A stretch of 64,000 nt of DNA from Aldehydirespirator sp965203635 (GCA_965203635.1 OZ241903.1:1736001-1800000); one strand, 5' to 3'; positions 43,401 through 52,740 are shown, numbered from the stretch's first letter. Numbers and translations: made by a program. The notes: generated by a model from the letters alone, not told the origin.

Positions 43401-45256
43401 TCGATGCCGGGGTGATCGCTGATCTCGAGTTGGAGCTGCAACGGCTGGTCGCCGGAGGCCAGGCCCGGGACGCCGACGAAGCCCACGACCTGCTGCGGGT
43501 GCTGGGGCCGCTGACGCTCGACGAACTGGTGGCCCGGACCGCTCCTTCGGCGGGGTCCGACACCGAGCGGGTCTCAGGATGGCTGCACGCCCTGGTGGAG
43601 CAGCGCCGGGCCATCGAAGTGCGCCTGGCCGGTCGCGACGTGGTGGCCGACGCGGCCGACGCGGCCCGGCTGCGCGACGCGGCCGGCACGGCCCTGCCGG
43701 TGGGGCTCGCGGCCTCCCACACCGAGCCGGTGGACGACCCTCTCGGCGATCTCTGCGTCCGCTACGCCCGCACCCATGGCCCGTTCCTGGCCCGCGACGT
43801 CGCTCGCTGGCTGGGAATGGGGGTACAGCCGGTCGCGGCCCGGCTGGGGTCGCTGGTGGCCGAGGGCCGCCTGCTGCGGGGCGAGTTCCGGCCGGGCGGG
43901 GCCGACCGGGAGTTCTGTGATGCCGAGGTGCTGCGCCGCATCCGTCGCCGCTGCCTGGCCGCCCTGCGCCAGGAGGTCGAGCCGGTGCCGCCCGAGGCGT
44001 TGGCCCGGTTCCTGCCCCAGTGGCAGGGGGTCGGCGGCCGGCGGCGGGGGGTGGACGCCCTCGCCGACGTGGTGGCGCAGGTCCAGGGAGCGCCCGTGGC
44101 CGCGTCGGTACTGGAGGCCGACGTGCTGGCCTGCCGGATGGCCGGCTACAAGCCGGCCGAGCTCGACCAGCTCTGCACCTCCGGCGAGGTCGTGTGGGTG
44201 GGCGCGGGCGCACTGGGCGCCACCGACGGCCGGGTGCGCCTGGCGTTCCGTGATCAGGCCGCCCTGCTCGTTCCCGCCGCCGAACCCTGTGAGGGGGCGG
44301 TCCACGATGCGCTGCGAGACCGGTTGAGGGATGGGGGAGCATCGTTCTGGCCGGACCTGGTGGCCGCCGCGCAGGCGGCATCGCTGCCCTACGACACCGA
44401 GACGGTGCTGGCCGCGCTATGGGACCTGGTGTGGGCGGGCGAGGTGACGAACGACTCCCTCGCACCGCTGCGGGCCCGCATCGCCGGCCACCGGTCCGGT
44501 GGGGCTCGCCGCCAGCCGTCCCGGGCCGGGCGCACCTCGCCTCGGGCCGGGCGGTCCCGGCGGGGCCGTCTCCGGCTCGGCGGCCTCAGCGCCACCGGGC
44601 CGCCGTCGGCCGCGGGGCGCTGGTCGCTGGTGGAACCGCTGCTCAGCTCCCAGCCCGCGCCCACGGAGTCGGCTCTGGCCCGAGCCCATCAGCTTCTCGA
44701 CCGCTATGGCGTGGTCACACGGGAGACCGCTCTGGGCGAGGGCGCCGAGGGCGGCTTCGCGGGCGTCTACCCGGTGCTCAAGGCCCTGGAAGAGCGGGGC
44801 GAGGCCCGCCGGGGCTACTTCGTGGCCGGGCTGGGCGCGGCCCAGTTCGCCCTCCCCGGCGCCGTCGACCGCCTACGGGGAACCCGCACGCCGGAGCCCG
44901 ATGCACCGCCGGTGGTGCTGGCCGCCACCGACCCCGCCCAGCCCTACGGCGCGGCGCTGGCCTGGCCCGACTCGCCGGGCCGGCCCGCCCGCACCGCGGG
45001 CGCCCATGTGGTGCTGGCCGACGGGCTGCCGCTGGTCATGCTCGAACGGGGCGGTCGGTCCCTGGCCACCTTCGAGGGTGCGGAGTCGAACGACGCCTGG
45101 ATCGAGGCGATCATCGGCCTGGTCAAGGACGGTCGCCTCCGCAAGCTGGAGATCGCCAAGGTCGACGGCACCGCGGTCAGGGAGACCCCGTGGGCGGCCC
45201 GCCTGGAGGCGGCCGGCTTCACCTCCGCCTACAAGGGAATGCTCTACCGCACTTGA
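40484..45256 (+). CDS. lhr: Lhr-type large superfamily 2 DNA helicase
   Basis: About 1590 residues. Helicase motifs: PTPPQTEGWPPIAAGDHTLV (Q-like), CAPTGTGKTLAAFL (Walker A), VLYVSPLRALAVDVEKNL (Ia), VDEIHAVAASKRGTHL (DEIH), ALSATQRPLEEIARFLGG (III), GLVATSTLELGIDMGAVDLV and QRIGRAGHRVGEPSRG (VI). The large C-terminal Lhr domains follow, ending in a domain with LLSGTYPAEEFSELRPRVVWDR and a final MLYRT tail. Actinobacterial Lhr is an ATP-dependent 3'-5' DNA translocase induced by DNA damage. GTG 40484 is my start; the frame to 40400 has no family match. The N-terminus carries DPSA repeats. A 65-residue insert (about 41510-41720) contains a hairpin. Confidence 0.9.
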   Translation: MVADPLADPSADPSADPSAGPLAAFSEPTRAWFMSAFAAPTPPQTEGWPPIAAGDHTLVCAPTGTGKTLAAFLWAIDRLMSAGHAPSGPAAGPAPSGPGTRVLYVSPLRALAVDVEKNLRAPLQGIQLAAERLGTTVHVPTVGVRTGDTSADQRRRLVRHPPNILITTPESLFLMLTSQARQTLTGVEHVIVDEIHAVAASKRGTHLMVSLERLEELCERSPQRIALSATQRPLEEIARFLGGLDADPGGSPVPRPVTVVDSGARKELDVEVVVPVADMASLGETVEQPASAGAAAGPLRRSIWPAIHPRLLELVQSHRSTLIFANARRLAERLAARLNELHLEAEDEAQNEKAQDLGAGSVDLPHKTNPRSVGVGGDGPMHVGESIEAVLRAPPPVALGDEQAGTGAAEGFELVKAHHGSISRQRRLLIEDELKRGELRGLVATSTLELGIDMGAVDLVVQVASPGSVSSGLQRIGRAGHRVGEPSRGRIFPKHRADLLEAAAVVERMHQGEVEHTRYLRNPLDVAAQQIVAMCAMDDWTVERLAGVLRRCAAFAELSDDVLHSVLELLSGTYPAEEFSELRPRVVWDRAGGVLRGRAGAQRLAVTNSGTIPDRGLFGVFLPDGTRVGELDEEMVYESRVGETFLLGATTWRIVEITFERVVVTPAPGELGKMPFWHGDGPGRPIELGRAVGSLVRELRSGGNDAAEARLRQCCGLDESAAGNLLAYLDDQAAATGAVPDDRTVVVERFRDEIGDWRVCVLTPFGAQVHAPWGVALQARLREAWGTEVDLMWGDDGIVMRLPEAVDELVVDDLLFDPDEVRDLVVARLPETSMFASRFRECAARALLLPRRRPDQRTPLWQQRQRAADLLSVAAKYPSFPVLLETTRECLNDVFDLPALVELMADLRNRRVRVVAVDTAQASPFAQSLLFSWIAVYMYEGDAPLAERRAAALALDRDLLRDLLGAEELRELLDAGVIADLELELQRLVAGGQARDADEAHDLLRVLGPLTLDELVARTAPSAGSDTERVSGWLHALVEQRRAIEVRLAGRDVVADAADAARLRDAAGTALPVGLAASHTEPVDDPLGDLCVRYARTHGPFLARDVARWLGMGVQPVAARLGSLVAEGRLLRGEFRPGGADREFCDAEVLRRIRRRCLAALRQEVEPVPPEALARFLPQWQGVGGRRRGVDALADVVAQVQGAPVAASVLEADVLACRMAGYKPAELDQLCTSGEVVWVGAGALGATDGRVRLAFRDQAALLVPAAEPCEGAVHDALRDRLRDGGASFWPDLVAAAQAASLPYDTETVLAALWDLVWAGEVTNDSLAPLRARIAGHRSGGARRQPSRAGRTSPRAGRSRRGRLRLGGLSATGPPSAAGRWSLVEPLLSSQPAPTESALARAHQLLDRYGVVTRETALGEGAEGGFAGVYPVLKALEERGEARRGYFVAGLGAAQFALPGAVDRLRGTRTPEPDAPPVVLAATDPAQPYGAALAWPDSPGRPARTAGAHVVLADGLPLVMLERGGRSLATFEGAESNDAWIEAIIGLVKDGRLRKLEIAKVDGTAVRETPWAARLEAAGFTSAYKGMLYRT
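41549..41598. repeat. imperfect palindrome within an lhr insertion
   Basis: GATCTTGGGG-CGGGTTCTGTGG (41549-41570) is an imperfect inverted copy of 41576-41598 (reverse complement GATCTCGGGTTGG then TCTTGTGTGG), separated by ACCTG. It lies in a low-similarity insert between the RLAARLNEL helix and the AHHGSISRQRR helix and reads in frame, suggesting a REP- or MITE-like element absorbed into the coding region. Confidence 0.55.
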
Positions 45257-45321
45257 ACGGCCGGTCCCGGTGCTTACGCTGGCGGGCGCCCGGTGGGGAT
45301 CGAGTGTCAAGGAGAAGCACC

Positions 45322-46521
45322 ATGAAGTTGCCGCCTGCAGGAGCGGTGCACGACGAGCGGGAGATTGAAGCCGTCGCCGCGGTGATGCGGGACAACCCGA
45401 AGCTGGAGATCGGCGAGGCGACCCTGGCGCTGGAGGAGCGGGTCGCGGCCAAGCTGTCCAAGCGGTTCGGGCTCATGGTCAACTCGGGCTCGTCGGCCCT
45501 GCGCATCGCCATCGACCTCCTCGGCCTGGAGCCCGGTGACGAGATCATCACCTCGCCGCTGACGTTCTCCACCGATGTCGCGCCCATGGTCCAGTCCGGG
45601 CTGGTGCCGGTGTTCGCCGACATCACTCCGGACACCTACCAGATCGACGTCGAAGCGGTGGAGGACATGATCGGTCCCCGCACCAGGGCGATCCTGGTGC
45701 CCAACCTGTGCGGAAACTGCCCCGACTGGGACCGGCTGCGGGCGGTGGCCGACGCCCACGGCCTGGCGCTGGTGGAGGACTCCTGCGACGTGCTCGACAG
45801 CTATCAGCGGGGCCGCCGAACCGGCGAGCGGAGCCACATCGGCGTCACCAGCTTCGCCCGCTCCCACGCCATGACCGCGGGCGGGACCGGCGGCCTGGTC
45901 GGCATCGACGACCCCGACCAGTACGACCTGGCCCTGTCGCTCCGCCGCTGGGGGCGGCGCAGCGAGTCGTACCTCTACGGATCACGGAAAGGCCAACAGG
46001 ACCGGTTCTCGGCCCTGGCCGACGGCACCCCCTACGACCTGGTGTTCGTGTTCGACTCCATCGGCTACAACTTCGAGCCCAACGAGCTGAGCTCGGCCTA
46101 CGGGCTGGTGCAGCTCGACAAGCTGGAGGAGTTCAACGCCCGCCGCCGGGCCAACTGGCGCCGTCTCGACGACTTCATGGTGGGCCGCGAGGGCGTCGTG
46201 CCCGGGCGCACGACCGCCGACACCGATACCACCTGGATGCGGTTCTGCTTCGAGATCGGCCCCGACGCCGGATTCGACCGTACCGAGGCCCAGGAGTTCC
46301 TGGCGGCCCGGGGCGTGTCGACCCGGATGGTGTGGACCGGCAACATCCTGCGCCAGCCCGGCTTCGCCAACATCGAGCACCGGGCCCCGGCCGGCGGACT
46401 GCCCAACTGCGACCGGGTGATGGACCGCTCGCTGTCGCTGCCCATCCACCACGGCCTCGCCCCCGAGCACATGGACTACATCTGCGAGCAACTAGAAGCC
46501 CTGTTCGACCGCTACTCCTAG
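45322..46521 (+). CDS. DegT-family PLP dehydratase, ColD/RfbH-like, with His at the Schiff-base position
   Basis: A 399-residue DegT/DnrJ/EryC1/StrS protein. NSGSSALRIAIDLLGL, ADITPDTYQIDVEAVED and LVPNLCGNCPDWDRLRAVAD match RfbH/ColD closely, as do WTGNILRQPGFANIEHR and the LSLPIHHGLAPEHMDYI end. Aminotransferases have Lys in SFHATKxLTTGEGG; here it is SFARSHAMTAGGTGG, with His in its place, as in the 3-dehydrases ColD and RfbH/DdhC. Unlike RfbH there are no [2Fe-2S] cysteines in the following region (RSESYLYGSRKG), which favours a ColD-type mechanism. It would remove the 3-hydroxyl of a 4-keto-6-deoxyhexose nucleotide. ATG 45322 has an AAGGAG site. It follows lhr and is a single gene; other sugar-pathway genes are not adjacent. 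Confidence 0.85.
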   Translation: MKLPPAGAVHDEREIEAVAAVMRDNPKLEIGEATLALEERVAAKLSKRFGLMVNSGSSALRIAIDLLGLEPGDEIITSPLTFSTDVAPMVQSGLVPVFADITPDTYQIDVEAVEDMIGPRTRAILVPNLCGNCPDWDRLRAVADAHGLALVEDSCDVLDSYQRGRRTGERSHIGVTSFARSHAMTAGGTGGLVGIDDPDQYDLALSLRRWGRRSESYLYGSRKGQQDRFSALADGTPYDLVFVFDSIGYNFEPNELSSAYGLVQLDKLEEFNARRRANWRRLDDFMVGREGVVPGRTTADTDTTWMRFCFEIGPDAGFDRTEAQEFLAARGVSTRMVWTGNILRQPGFANIEHRAPAGGLPNCDRVMDRSLSLPIHHGLAPEHMDYICEQLEALFDRYS

Positions 46522-46556
46522 AGGGCGCGGAGCCGGGTGCCGGGCTGGGCCTGGCC

Positions 46557-49139
46557 CTACTCGTGGGCTATGGCGTCGAGGATGTTCATGCGGCCGGCCC
46601 GCACCGCGGGGAGGATGGCGGCCAGCAGCCCCGCCACCGCCGAGATCACCACGAACACCACCAGATCCAGCCACGGCACGGCCACGGTCTGCACGAACGA
46701 CTCGGGCAGCGCCAGCGCGGTGGCCACGCCGAAGACCGTGCCCACCGCCACCCCGAGCAGGCCGCCGAACACGGCCACGATGAGGGCCTCCCAGTAGATC
46801 GAGCGCCGCAGCTGGCGGCGGGTCATGCCCACCGAGCGCAGCAGGCCGATCTCGTGGATGCGCTCGAACACCGACAGGCTCAACGTGTTGATGATGCCGA
46901 TCAGCGCGATGACGAACGACAGGCCGATCAGCACCTGGATCACCCTGATCAACGCGGTGAGCTGGGACTCCTGGGCCTGGCGGAACTCGGCCTGGTTCTC
47001 GACCTTCACGGTGGGATAGCGGTCGAGCACGCCCTCGACGGCCGCCCGGCTGCGCTCCTGCAAGGCCGCCTGCTCGGCCTCGCTCACGGCGCCGGCGAGA
47101 CCGGCGATGCGGGCGCTGGCGAAGGCGAGGTCGTTGCGGTTGAAGTGGCGGTCCCATAGCGCCCCGTCGATCAGCCAGTTGCCGTAGATGGCGGCATCCT
47201 CGAAGATGGCCACCACGGTGAGGGTCTCGGTCTGGTTGTCGGGAAAGGTGGCTTCGAGGGTGTCGCCCACGCCGACACCCAAGCTCGCGGCCGAGTCGCT
47301 GTGCAGGGCCAGAGAGGTGAGCGGATCGCCCGCGGCCATGTCACCCGAGCTCACCTGGCCGTCGAAGTGGTCGTCGGCCAGGTCCATGTCGGCGGCCACG
47401 ATGTCTCGGGGTTCCCCGTCGACGCTCAGCCCGCCGAAGGCGAACTGGATCCGCATCACGCTCTCGATCTCATTCAGCGCCTCGACCTCGTCGGCCAACC
47501 GGGCCGGGAAGCCGGGTGGGGGGCCGAAGCCGGTCTCGGCCGACCGGATGAAGTAGTCGGCCTCCACCGCGTTCTCGATGATGTTGACGAAGGTCTTCTT
47601 GACGGACTCGCCGACCACCGCGGCCAACCCCATCAGAGCGAGGCCGATAAGGAGCGCACCGGCGGTGGAGGCAGTCCGACGGGGGTTCCGGGAGGCGTTG
47701 TCGCGGCCCAAGCGGCCCGGCATGCCGAACAGCGACTTCACCGGGCGACCCAGCGCCGATGCCGCCGGCCGGGCGACGGCTGGACTCACGGTGTTGATGC
47801 CGACGAAGGCGAGCACGGCCCCGATTCCCAGCAGAACGAACGTCGGGGTGGTGTCCAGCCCGGCCGTCATGCCTGCGGCCAGCGCGACCACGCCGGTCGC
47901 GAACACCACCCCGCCCGTGATCAAGCGGCGGCGCAGGCCGGTGGCGCCCAGTTGGAAGTCGTGGCTCAACGCGGCCACCGGAGAGATTCTCCGGGCTCTG
48001 AGCGCGGGCGCGATCGAGGAGATCATCGTCACCCCCAGGCCCACGAGCAGCGCCAGCCCGACTGTGCGGGGCCGCAGTGTCAGCGGACCCGGTGGCAGCG
48101 GGAAGCCGATCAGTTCGAGGATGGCCCGCAACACCAGGGCGAGCACCAGGCCGAGCCCGACCCCGATGACCGTGCTGACGAGGCCCACGATGGCCGACTC
48201 GGTGATCACCGACCGGCTCACCTGCCTCGGTGTGGCTCCGATGGCCCGCCACAGCCCGATCTCGCGTACCCGCTGACCGAGGATGATCTGGAAGGTGTTG
48301 TTGATGATGAACGCCGACACGAACACCGCGATGAACGCGAACACCAGCAGGATCGTGTTGAAGATGTCGACAACCTGGTTGAAGTCCTCCTCCTGCTCGG
48401 CCGCGTCGACCTCCTGAGTGATCACCCGGTAGTCGTCGCCCAGTTCGGCCTCCAGGCGGTCCTGCACGGCGGACACGTCGACACCGGCCGACACCAGCAC
48501 GCTGACCGCCTGGTAGCCGTCCTCCATGCCGAAGAAGCGCTGGGCCTCCTCCAGCTCGAAGGCGGCCATCGTCTGGCCCAGGCCGGTGTGGGAGTCGGGG
48601 GAGCCGAAGTTGAACAAGCCGACCAGCTCGAAGGGCTCGGCGTCTAGCGGGCCGTTGATCTGGTAGGTCTCGCCGACGCGCAGACCGTTGTCGGCCGCGG
48701 TCACGGTGTCGGCCGCGAACTCGCCGGGCCCGGCGGGCTCCCTGCCCTCGGAGATGAAGAAGGTGCCCGGGTTGAAGCTGAAGCCAAGAGCCGGCGGACC
48801 CGGCGGCCTGATCGGCTCGCCGTCGCCGTCGACGATGAACACGTTCAGCGCCGCCAGCTCGGCCTGTACCCGGTCCACCCCCTCCACGCCGGCCACCTGG
48901 TCGGCCACCGCCTCCGGCACGGTCGCCCGCTCGAAGTCGCCGCCGAAGGACTGGTCCACCCGTACCGTGAGGTCGGCGCCCTTGGCGATGTCCCGGGCCA
49001 GCCCCGCGAACGTGGACCGCAGGCTGTCGGTGAGGGTGAACGAGCCCACCACGAACATCACGCCGATGACCACCACCAGAGTGGTGAGCGCGAAGCGCAG
49101 CTTCTTGTCGATCAGGCTGCGGAGGGCAAGCTTGAACAT
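46557..49139 (-). CDS. FtsX/MacB-type ABC permease (paralogue 2)
   Basis: An 860-residue permease with an N-terminal membrane helix and large extracytoplasmic MacB-PCD-like domain (residues about 45-260), four-helix FtsX core (LVFAFIAVFVSAFIINNTFQ then QRVREIGLWRAIGATPRQV), a middle second extracytoplasmic domain, and a final FtsX core ending PWLDLVVFVVISAVAGLLAA and GRMNILDAIAHE. Such proteins move lipids, peptides or drugs, or act as mechanotransmitters with the cognate LolD/MacB ATPase. It begins 22 nt after the stop of its paralogue and is the last gene of the three-gene exporter operon. It converges with the DegT-family gene. Confidence 0.88.
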   Translation of the reverse strand: MFKLALRSLIDKKLRFALTTLVVVIGVMFVVGSFTLTDSLRSTFAGLARDIAKGADLTVRVDQSFGGDFERATVPEAVADQVAGVEGVDRVQAELAALNVFIVDGDGEPIRPPGPPALGFSFNPGTFFISEGREPAGPGEFAADTVTAADNGLRVGETYQINGPLDAEPFELVGLFNFGSPDSHTGLGQTMAAFELEEAQRFFGMEDGYQAVSVLVSAGVDVSAVQDRLEAELGDDYRVITQEVDAAEQEEDFNQVVDIFNTILLVFAFIAVFVSAFIINNTFQIILGQRVREIGLWRAIGATPRQVSRSVITESAIVGLVSTVIGVGLGLVLALVLRAILELIGFPLPPGPLTLRPRTVGLALLVGLGVTMISSIAPALRARRISPVAALSHDFQLGATGLRRRLITGGVVFATGVVALAAGMTAGLDTTPTFVLLGIGAVLAFVGINTVSPAVARPAASALGRPVKSLFGMPGRLGRDNASRNPRRTASTAGALLIGLALMGLAAVVGESVKKTFVNIIENAVEADYFIRSAETGFGPPPGFPARLADEVEALNEIESVMRIQFAFGGLSVDGEPRDIVAADMDLADDHFDGQVSSGDMAAGDPLTSLALHSDSAASLGVGVGDTLEATFPDNQTETLTVVAIFEDAAIYGNWLIDGALWDRHFNRNDLAFASARIAGLAGAVSEAEQAALQERSRAAVEGVLDRYPTVKVENQAEFRQAQESQLTALIRVIQVLIGLSFVIALIGIINTLSLSVFERIHEIGLLRSVGMTRRQLRRSIYWEALIVAVFGGLLGVAVGTVFGVATALALPESFVQTVAVPWLDLVVFVVISAVAGLLAAILPAVRAGRMNILDAIAHE

Positions 49140-49161
49140 CTTGGAGCCCTCTCGCCTGTCG

Positions 49162-51732
49162 TCAGTCCGCGGCGATCGCTTCGAGGACGTTCATGCGGCC
49201 CGCCCGGTACGACGGCAACACCGCCGCCAGCAGCCCGAAGATCACGGCCACGAGGACAAGCCCCACCATTTGGACGCCGGGCACCGACACCCGGTCGATG
49301 ATCTCGTCGGGGATGGCCACCGAGAGCGCCACTCCGAAGGCCAGCCCCAGCGCCACTCCGACGAGTGCGCCGTAGAGGGCGATGGTGGCCGCCTCCCAGC
49401 GGATGACCCGCCGCAGTTGGCGCCTTGTCATGCCCACCGCCCGCAGCAGTCCAATCTCGTGGGTGCGCTCGAACACCGACAGCGTGAGGGTGTTGACGAT
49501 CCCGACCAGGGCCACCACCAGCGCGAACAGCAGGAATACGTTGACCAGCGCCAGCACTGTATTCAGATTCGACTCCGCGTTCTCCTGGAACTGCTGGCGG
49601 TCCTCCAGGTTCGCTTGCGGATAGGCGCTGAGCACCTCCTCGAGAAGGGCCCGAGTCGATTCCGGCTCCGCGCCTGCCCCCTTGACAGCCACCCATTGCT
49701 CGAAGGCGTCGGCGGCGACCGCCTGCTCGTACAACGAGCGGTCGATCAGCCAGTCGTCCCAGAAGGGCGGCTGGGTCTCGGCGAAGACTGCTCCGACCGT
49801 CACTGTCAGGGTCTCGCCGCTGACCAGCACGAGTTCGACTGGGTCTCCGACCGACAAGCCCCACTCCTCGGCCCTGTCGCCATTGACGAGCAGCGTGGAG
49901 GCCGGGTCGATGGCGCTGAGCGAGCCTTCGGTGACGCCGAGGTTGGCGACCTCGCCGATGGCAGCCAAGTCAGTGACGGTGATCTCGGTCTGCTCGATCC
50001 GGTCCGGGGCGACGGGGCTGAAGATCTGCACGAGGTCCTCGTCCAGCCCGACCACGGTCCCGGCTCCCGCCGCCCTCAGGTCTTCGGCCAGGGTCTTGGG
50101 CACTCCCGAGATCGTCTGCGCACTGATGATGTAGTCGGCTCTCACCGCGCTGCTGAGGCTGTCGGAGAAGGTGTCCTTGAGCGACTGCCCGACCACCAGC
50201 ACCATGGCCACCAGCGCCAGGCCGATCGTCAGCGCGACCGCGGTGGCCGCCGTCCGGCGGGGGCTGCGAGCCGCGTTGTCGCGGGCCAGCCGACCCGGGG
50301 TGCGCAGGATCCGCGGCAGGGGCCGGGCCAGGGTCGAAACGACGGGCCCGGCGATCAGCGGGCTGAGCACCGCCACCGCCACGAACACCACCGCCGCCCC
50401 GATTCCCAGCGACAGCAGCTGTACGGTGACCGAGTCGAAGTCGGCGAACAGCCCTCTGCCGGTGAGGAGGAGCCCGATGACGGCAAGAGCGGCGCCCAGG
50501 ATCGGCCGCCAGAGGCGGAGATGCCCGCCGTCGTCTCCGGTGCTCTCCTGCAGCCCGGCCACCGGCGAAACCCTCGACGCCTTCACTGCGGGTACCAGCG
50601 ACGCGATCACGGTGAAGCCGACCCCCACTGCGAACGCCCAAACAACGGTGCGCAGGCGCAGCGGCATCGGACCGTCGGGCAGCGAGGCGCCGAAGGCGTC
50701 GAACAGCGCTCCGAGCCCGAGGGCACCGAGCATGCCCAGCCCGATGCCGGCGGCGGAGGCGGTCACACCTATGACCAGCGACTCGATCAACACCGAGCGG
50801 CGCACCTGCCGGGGGGTGGCTCCCAGCGCCCGCAGCAGCGACAGCTCGCGCACCCGCTGGCCGAGCACGATGTTGAACGTGTTGGAGATGATGAACGTGC
50901 TGACGAACAGCACTACGAAGGCGAACGTCAGCAGGATCGTCTGGAGGGGGCCGATGAAGAACTCGAAGAAGTCGCCGAACTCCTCGGCCGCCTCCTCCGC
51001 GGTGATCACCTCGGCGGTGTCGGGCAGGGCTGCCTCGATTCGGTCCCGGACCTCGTCGAGGTCGGCGCCCGGTGCGGCCCGCACGGCGATCTCGTTGAAC
51101 AGGCCCTCGAAACCGAGCACCTGCTGGGCGGTGGCCGTATCGAACACCGTGAACACCACACCGGCGCCGGCGTTCTCCGGGAAGCCGAACTGCATGGTGC
51201 CGGTGAGGGTGAAGGCGCGGGGCCCGGTGGGAGTGACCACCTGATACTCCCGGCCCAGTTCGTAGTCGTAGTTGGCGAACGTCTCGACATCGATGGCGAA
51301 CTGCGATGCACCCTGTGGCCATTCGCCGGTGGTCAGGAACAACTGCGAAAGCGACTCGTCCTCGAGCCAGTTGGCCCCCGCGAGAGGCGGTCCGACGGTG
51401 GAGGCGGCCTCCCCGGAGCCGTCCACGGGGACCACGCCGTCGACGAAGAGGCCCCCTTCGGCGGCCTCCACTCCTTCGACAGCCCGGATGTCGCCGGCGA
51501 GGCTGTCGGGAACAGGGGGCGTGTTGGCGATCTCGCCGAAGGGGAGGGCACCCCTGACGGTGAAGTCCAGGCCGGTGTTGATGTCCGCGCCGACGTCGTC
51601 GAAGGTGGCTCGTAGCGAATCGGCGGTCACGAAGGCGGCCACCACGAAGGCGACACCCAGCACGATCGTCTCCGCGGTCAGCGCGAAGCGGATCTTGTGG
51701 GCCAGGAGCGACTTCAGGGCCAGGCGCAGCAT
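49162..51732 (-). CDS. FtsX/MacB-type ABC permease (paralogue 1)
   Basis: An 856-residue permease of the same architecture as the downstream gene: an N-terminal helix (KIRFALTAETIVLGVAFVVA), an extracytoplasmic domain (about 45-260), an FtsX core (FAFVVLFVSTFIISNTFNIV then QRVRELSLLRALGATPRQV), a middle domain and a C-terminal core with LPSYRAGRMNVLEAIAAD. The two are clear tandem paralogues with the same order of loops, so the exporter probably uses a heterodimeric permease. It lies 41 nt after the ATPase stop and 22 nt before the second permease. Substrate is unknown. Confidence 0.88.
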   Translation of the reverse strand: MLRLALKSLLAHKIRFALTAETIVLGVAFVVAAFVTADSLRATFDDVGADINTGLDFTVRGALPFGEIANTPPVPDSLAGDIRAVEGVEAAEGGLFVDGVVPVDGSGEAASTVGPPLAGANWLEDESLSQLFLTTGEWPQGASQFAIDVETFANYDYELGREYQVVTPTGPRAFTLTGTMQFGFPENAGAGVVFTVFDTATAQQVLGFEGLFNEIAVRAAPGADLDEVRDRIEAALPDTAEVITAEEAAEEFGDFFEFFIGPLQTILLTFAFVVLFVSTFIISNTFNIVLGQRVRELSLLRALGATPRQVRRSVLIESLVIGVTASAAGIGLGMLGALGLGALFDAFGASLPDGPMPLRLRTVVWAFAVGVGFTVIASLVPAVKASRVSPVAGLQESTGDDGGHLRLWRPILGAALAVIGLLLTGRGLFADFDSVTVQLLSLGIGAAVVFVAVAVLSPLIAGPVVSTLARPLPRILRTPGRLARDNAARSPRRTAATAVALTIGLALVAMVLVVGQSLKDTFSDSLSSAVRADYIISAQTISGVPKTLAEDLRAAGAGTVVGLDEDLVQIFSPVAPDRIEQTEITVTDLAAIGEVANLGVTEGSLSAIDPASTLLVNGDRAEEWGLSVGDPVELVLVSGETLTVTVGAVFAETQPPFWDDWLIDRSLYEQAVAADAFEQWVAVKGAGAEPESTRALLEEVLSAYPQANLEDRQQFQENAESNLNTVLALVNVFLLFALVVALVGIVNTLTLSVFERTHEIGLLRAVGMTRRQLRRVIRWEAATIALYGALVGVALGLAFGVALSVAIPDEIIDRVSVPGVQMVGLVLVAVIFGLLAAVLPSYRAGRMNVLEAIAAD

Positions 51733-51773
51733 GCGGGATCCCTACAGGCGGGGGATCGGCGGGACGGCCCGGC

Positions 51774-52523
51774 TCAGGCGCCGAGCCGGGTCATGTGGTC
51801 CCGGATGCCCTGGGGCGTGGGGTCGGACAGTTCGTCCACGATCTTGCCGTCCACCAGGAACACGACGCGGTCGGCGTAGGAGGCGGCCACCGGGTCGTGG
51901 GTGACCATCACGATGGTCTGGCCCATCTCGTCGACCGCGCTCCGCATGAAGCCGAGGATCTCGCCCGCGGTGTTTGAGTCGACGTTGCCGGTGGGCTCGT
52001 CGGCGAAGATGATCTGGGGCCTGCTGGCCAGTGCCCGGGCCACCGCGACGCGCTGCTGCTGGCCGCCGGACAGCTCGTTGGGTCGGTGCTTGACCCGGTC
52101 CGACAGCCCGGTGGCGCCCACGACCTCGTCGACCCAGACCTCGTCGCCCTTCTCGCCGGCGAGGTCCATGGGCAGCGTGATGTTCTCGATGGCGGTGAGG
52201 GTGGGCACCAGGTTGTAGGCCTGGAACACGAACCCGACGTTGTCGCGGCGCAGCAGCGTCAGGTCCTTCTCCGACAGGGTGGTGAGGTCGGTGTCGCCGA
52301 TTATCACCTGGCCGGAGGTCACGGTGTCGAGCCCGGCCATGCAGTGCATCAGGGTGGACTTGCCCGAGCCCGACGGGCCCATGATGGCGGTGAAGCGGCC
52401 CTGCTCGAAGTCCACGTCGATGGCGTCGAGTGCTCGCACCTCGGTGTCGCCGGAGCCGTAGATCTTGCTGGCGGCCACCGCCCGGGCGGCTGTGGCCAAT
52501 GCTTGGGTGGGGGAGGAAGTCAC
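51774..52523 (-). CDS. LolD/MacB-type ABC ATPase
   Basis: A 249-residue ATPase: Walker A IMGPSGSGKSTLMHCMAG, LDTVTSGQVIIGDTDLTTL, signature NELSGGQQQRVAVARALA, Walker B IIFADEPTGNVDSNTAGEI and H-loop IVMVTHDPVAASYADRVVF. The DEPTGNVD form is characteristic of the LolD/MacB/FtsE group that partners FtsX-type permeases, two of which follow directly. GTG 52523 is preceded by an AGGAG site 5 nt upstream. The longer frame to 52598 is not used. It is the first gene of the exporter operon. Confidence 0.92.
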   Translation of the reverse strand: MTSSPTQALATAARAVAASKIYGSGDTEVRALDAIDVDFEQGRFTAIMGPSGSGKSTLMHCMAGLDTVTSGQVIIGDTDLTTLSEKDLTLLRRDNVGFVFQAYNLVPTLTAIENITLPMDLAGEKGDEVWVDEVVGATGLSDRVKHRPNELSGGQQQRVAVARALASRPQIIFADEPTGNVDSNTAGEILGFMRSAVDEMGQTIVMVTHDPVAASYADRVVFLVDGKIVDELSDPTPQGIRDHMTRLGA

Positions 52524-52740
52524 AGGTTCTCCTAGGAGCGGTTGTGAAGGCTCTGGCGGGACTCTACGACCGCCCCGAACCTCCCCAACCAGGGACAACC
52601 CTTACTTTGCCCTGATGGTCCCCGAGGTTTCAGAGTGTGGGCCCGCCGGCGGCCGGGGACGAGGCGCCTGCCTTCGATGGCCGCGTCGACCTCTTCGGTC
52701 CGCTCAAGGCCGCGGGCCAGTTAACCTTGTAAATATGTAG

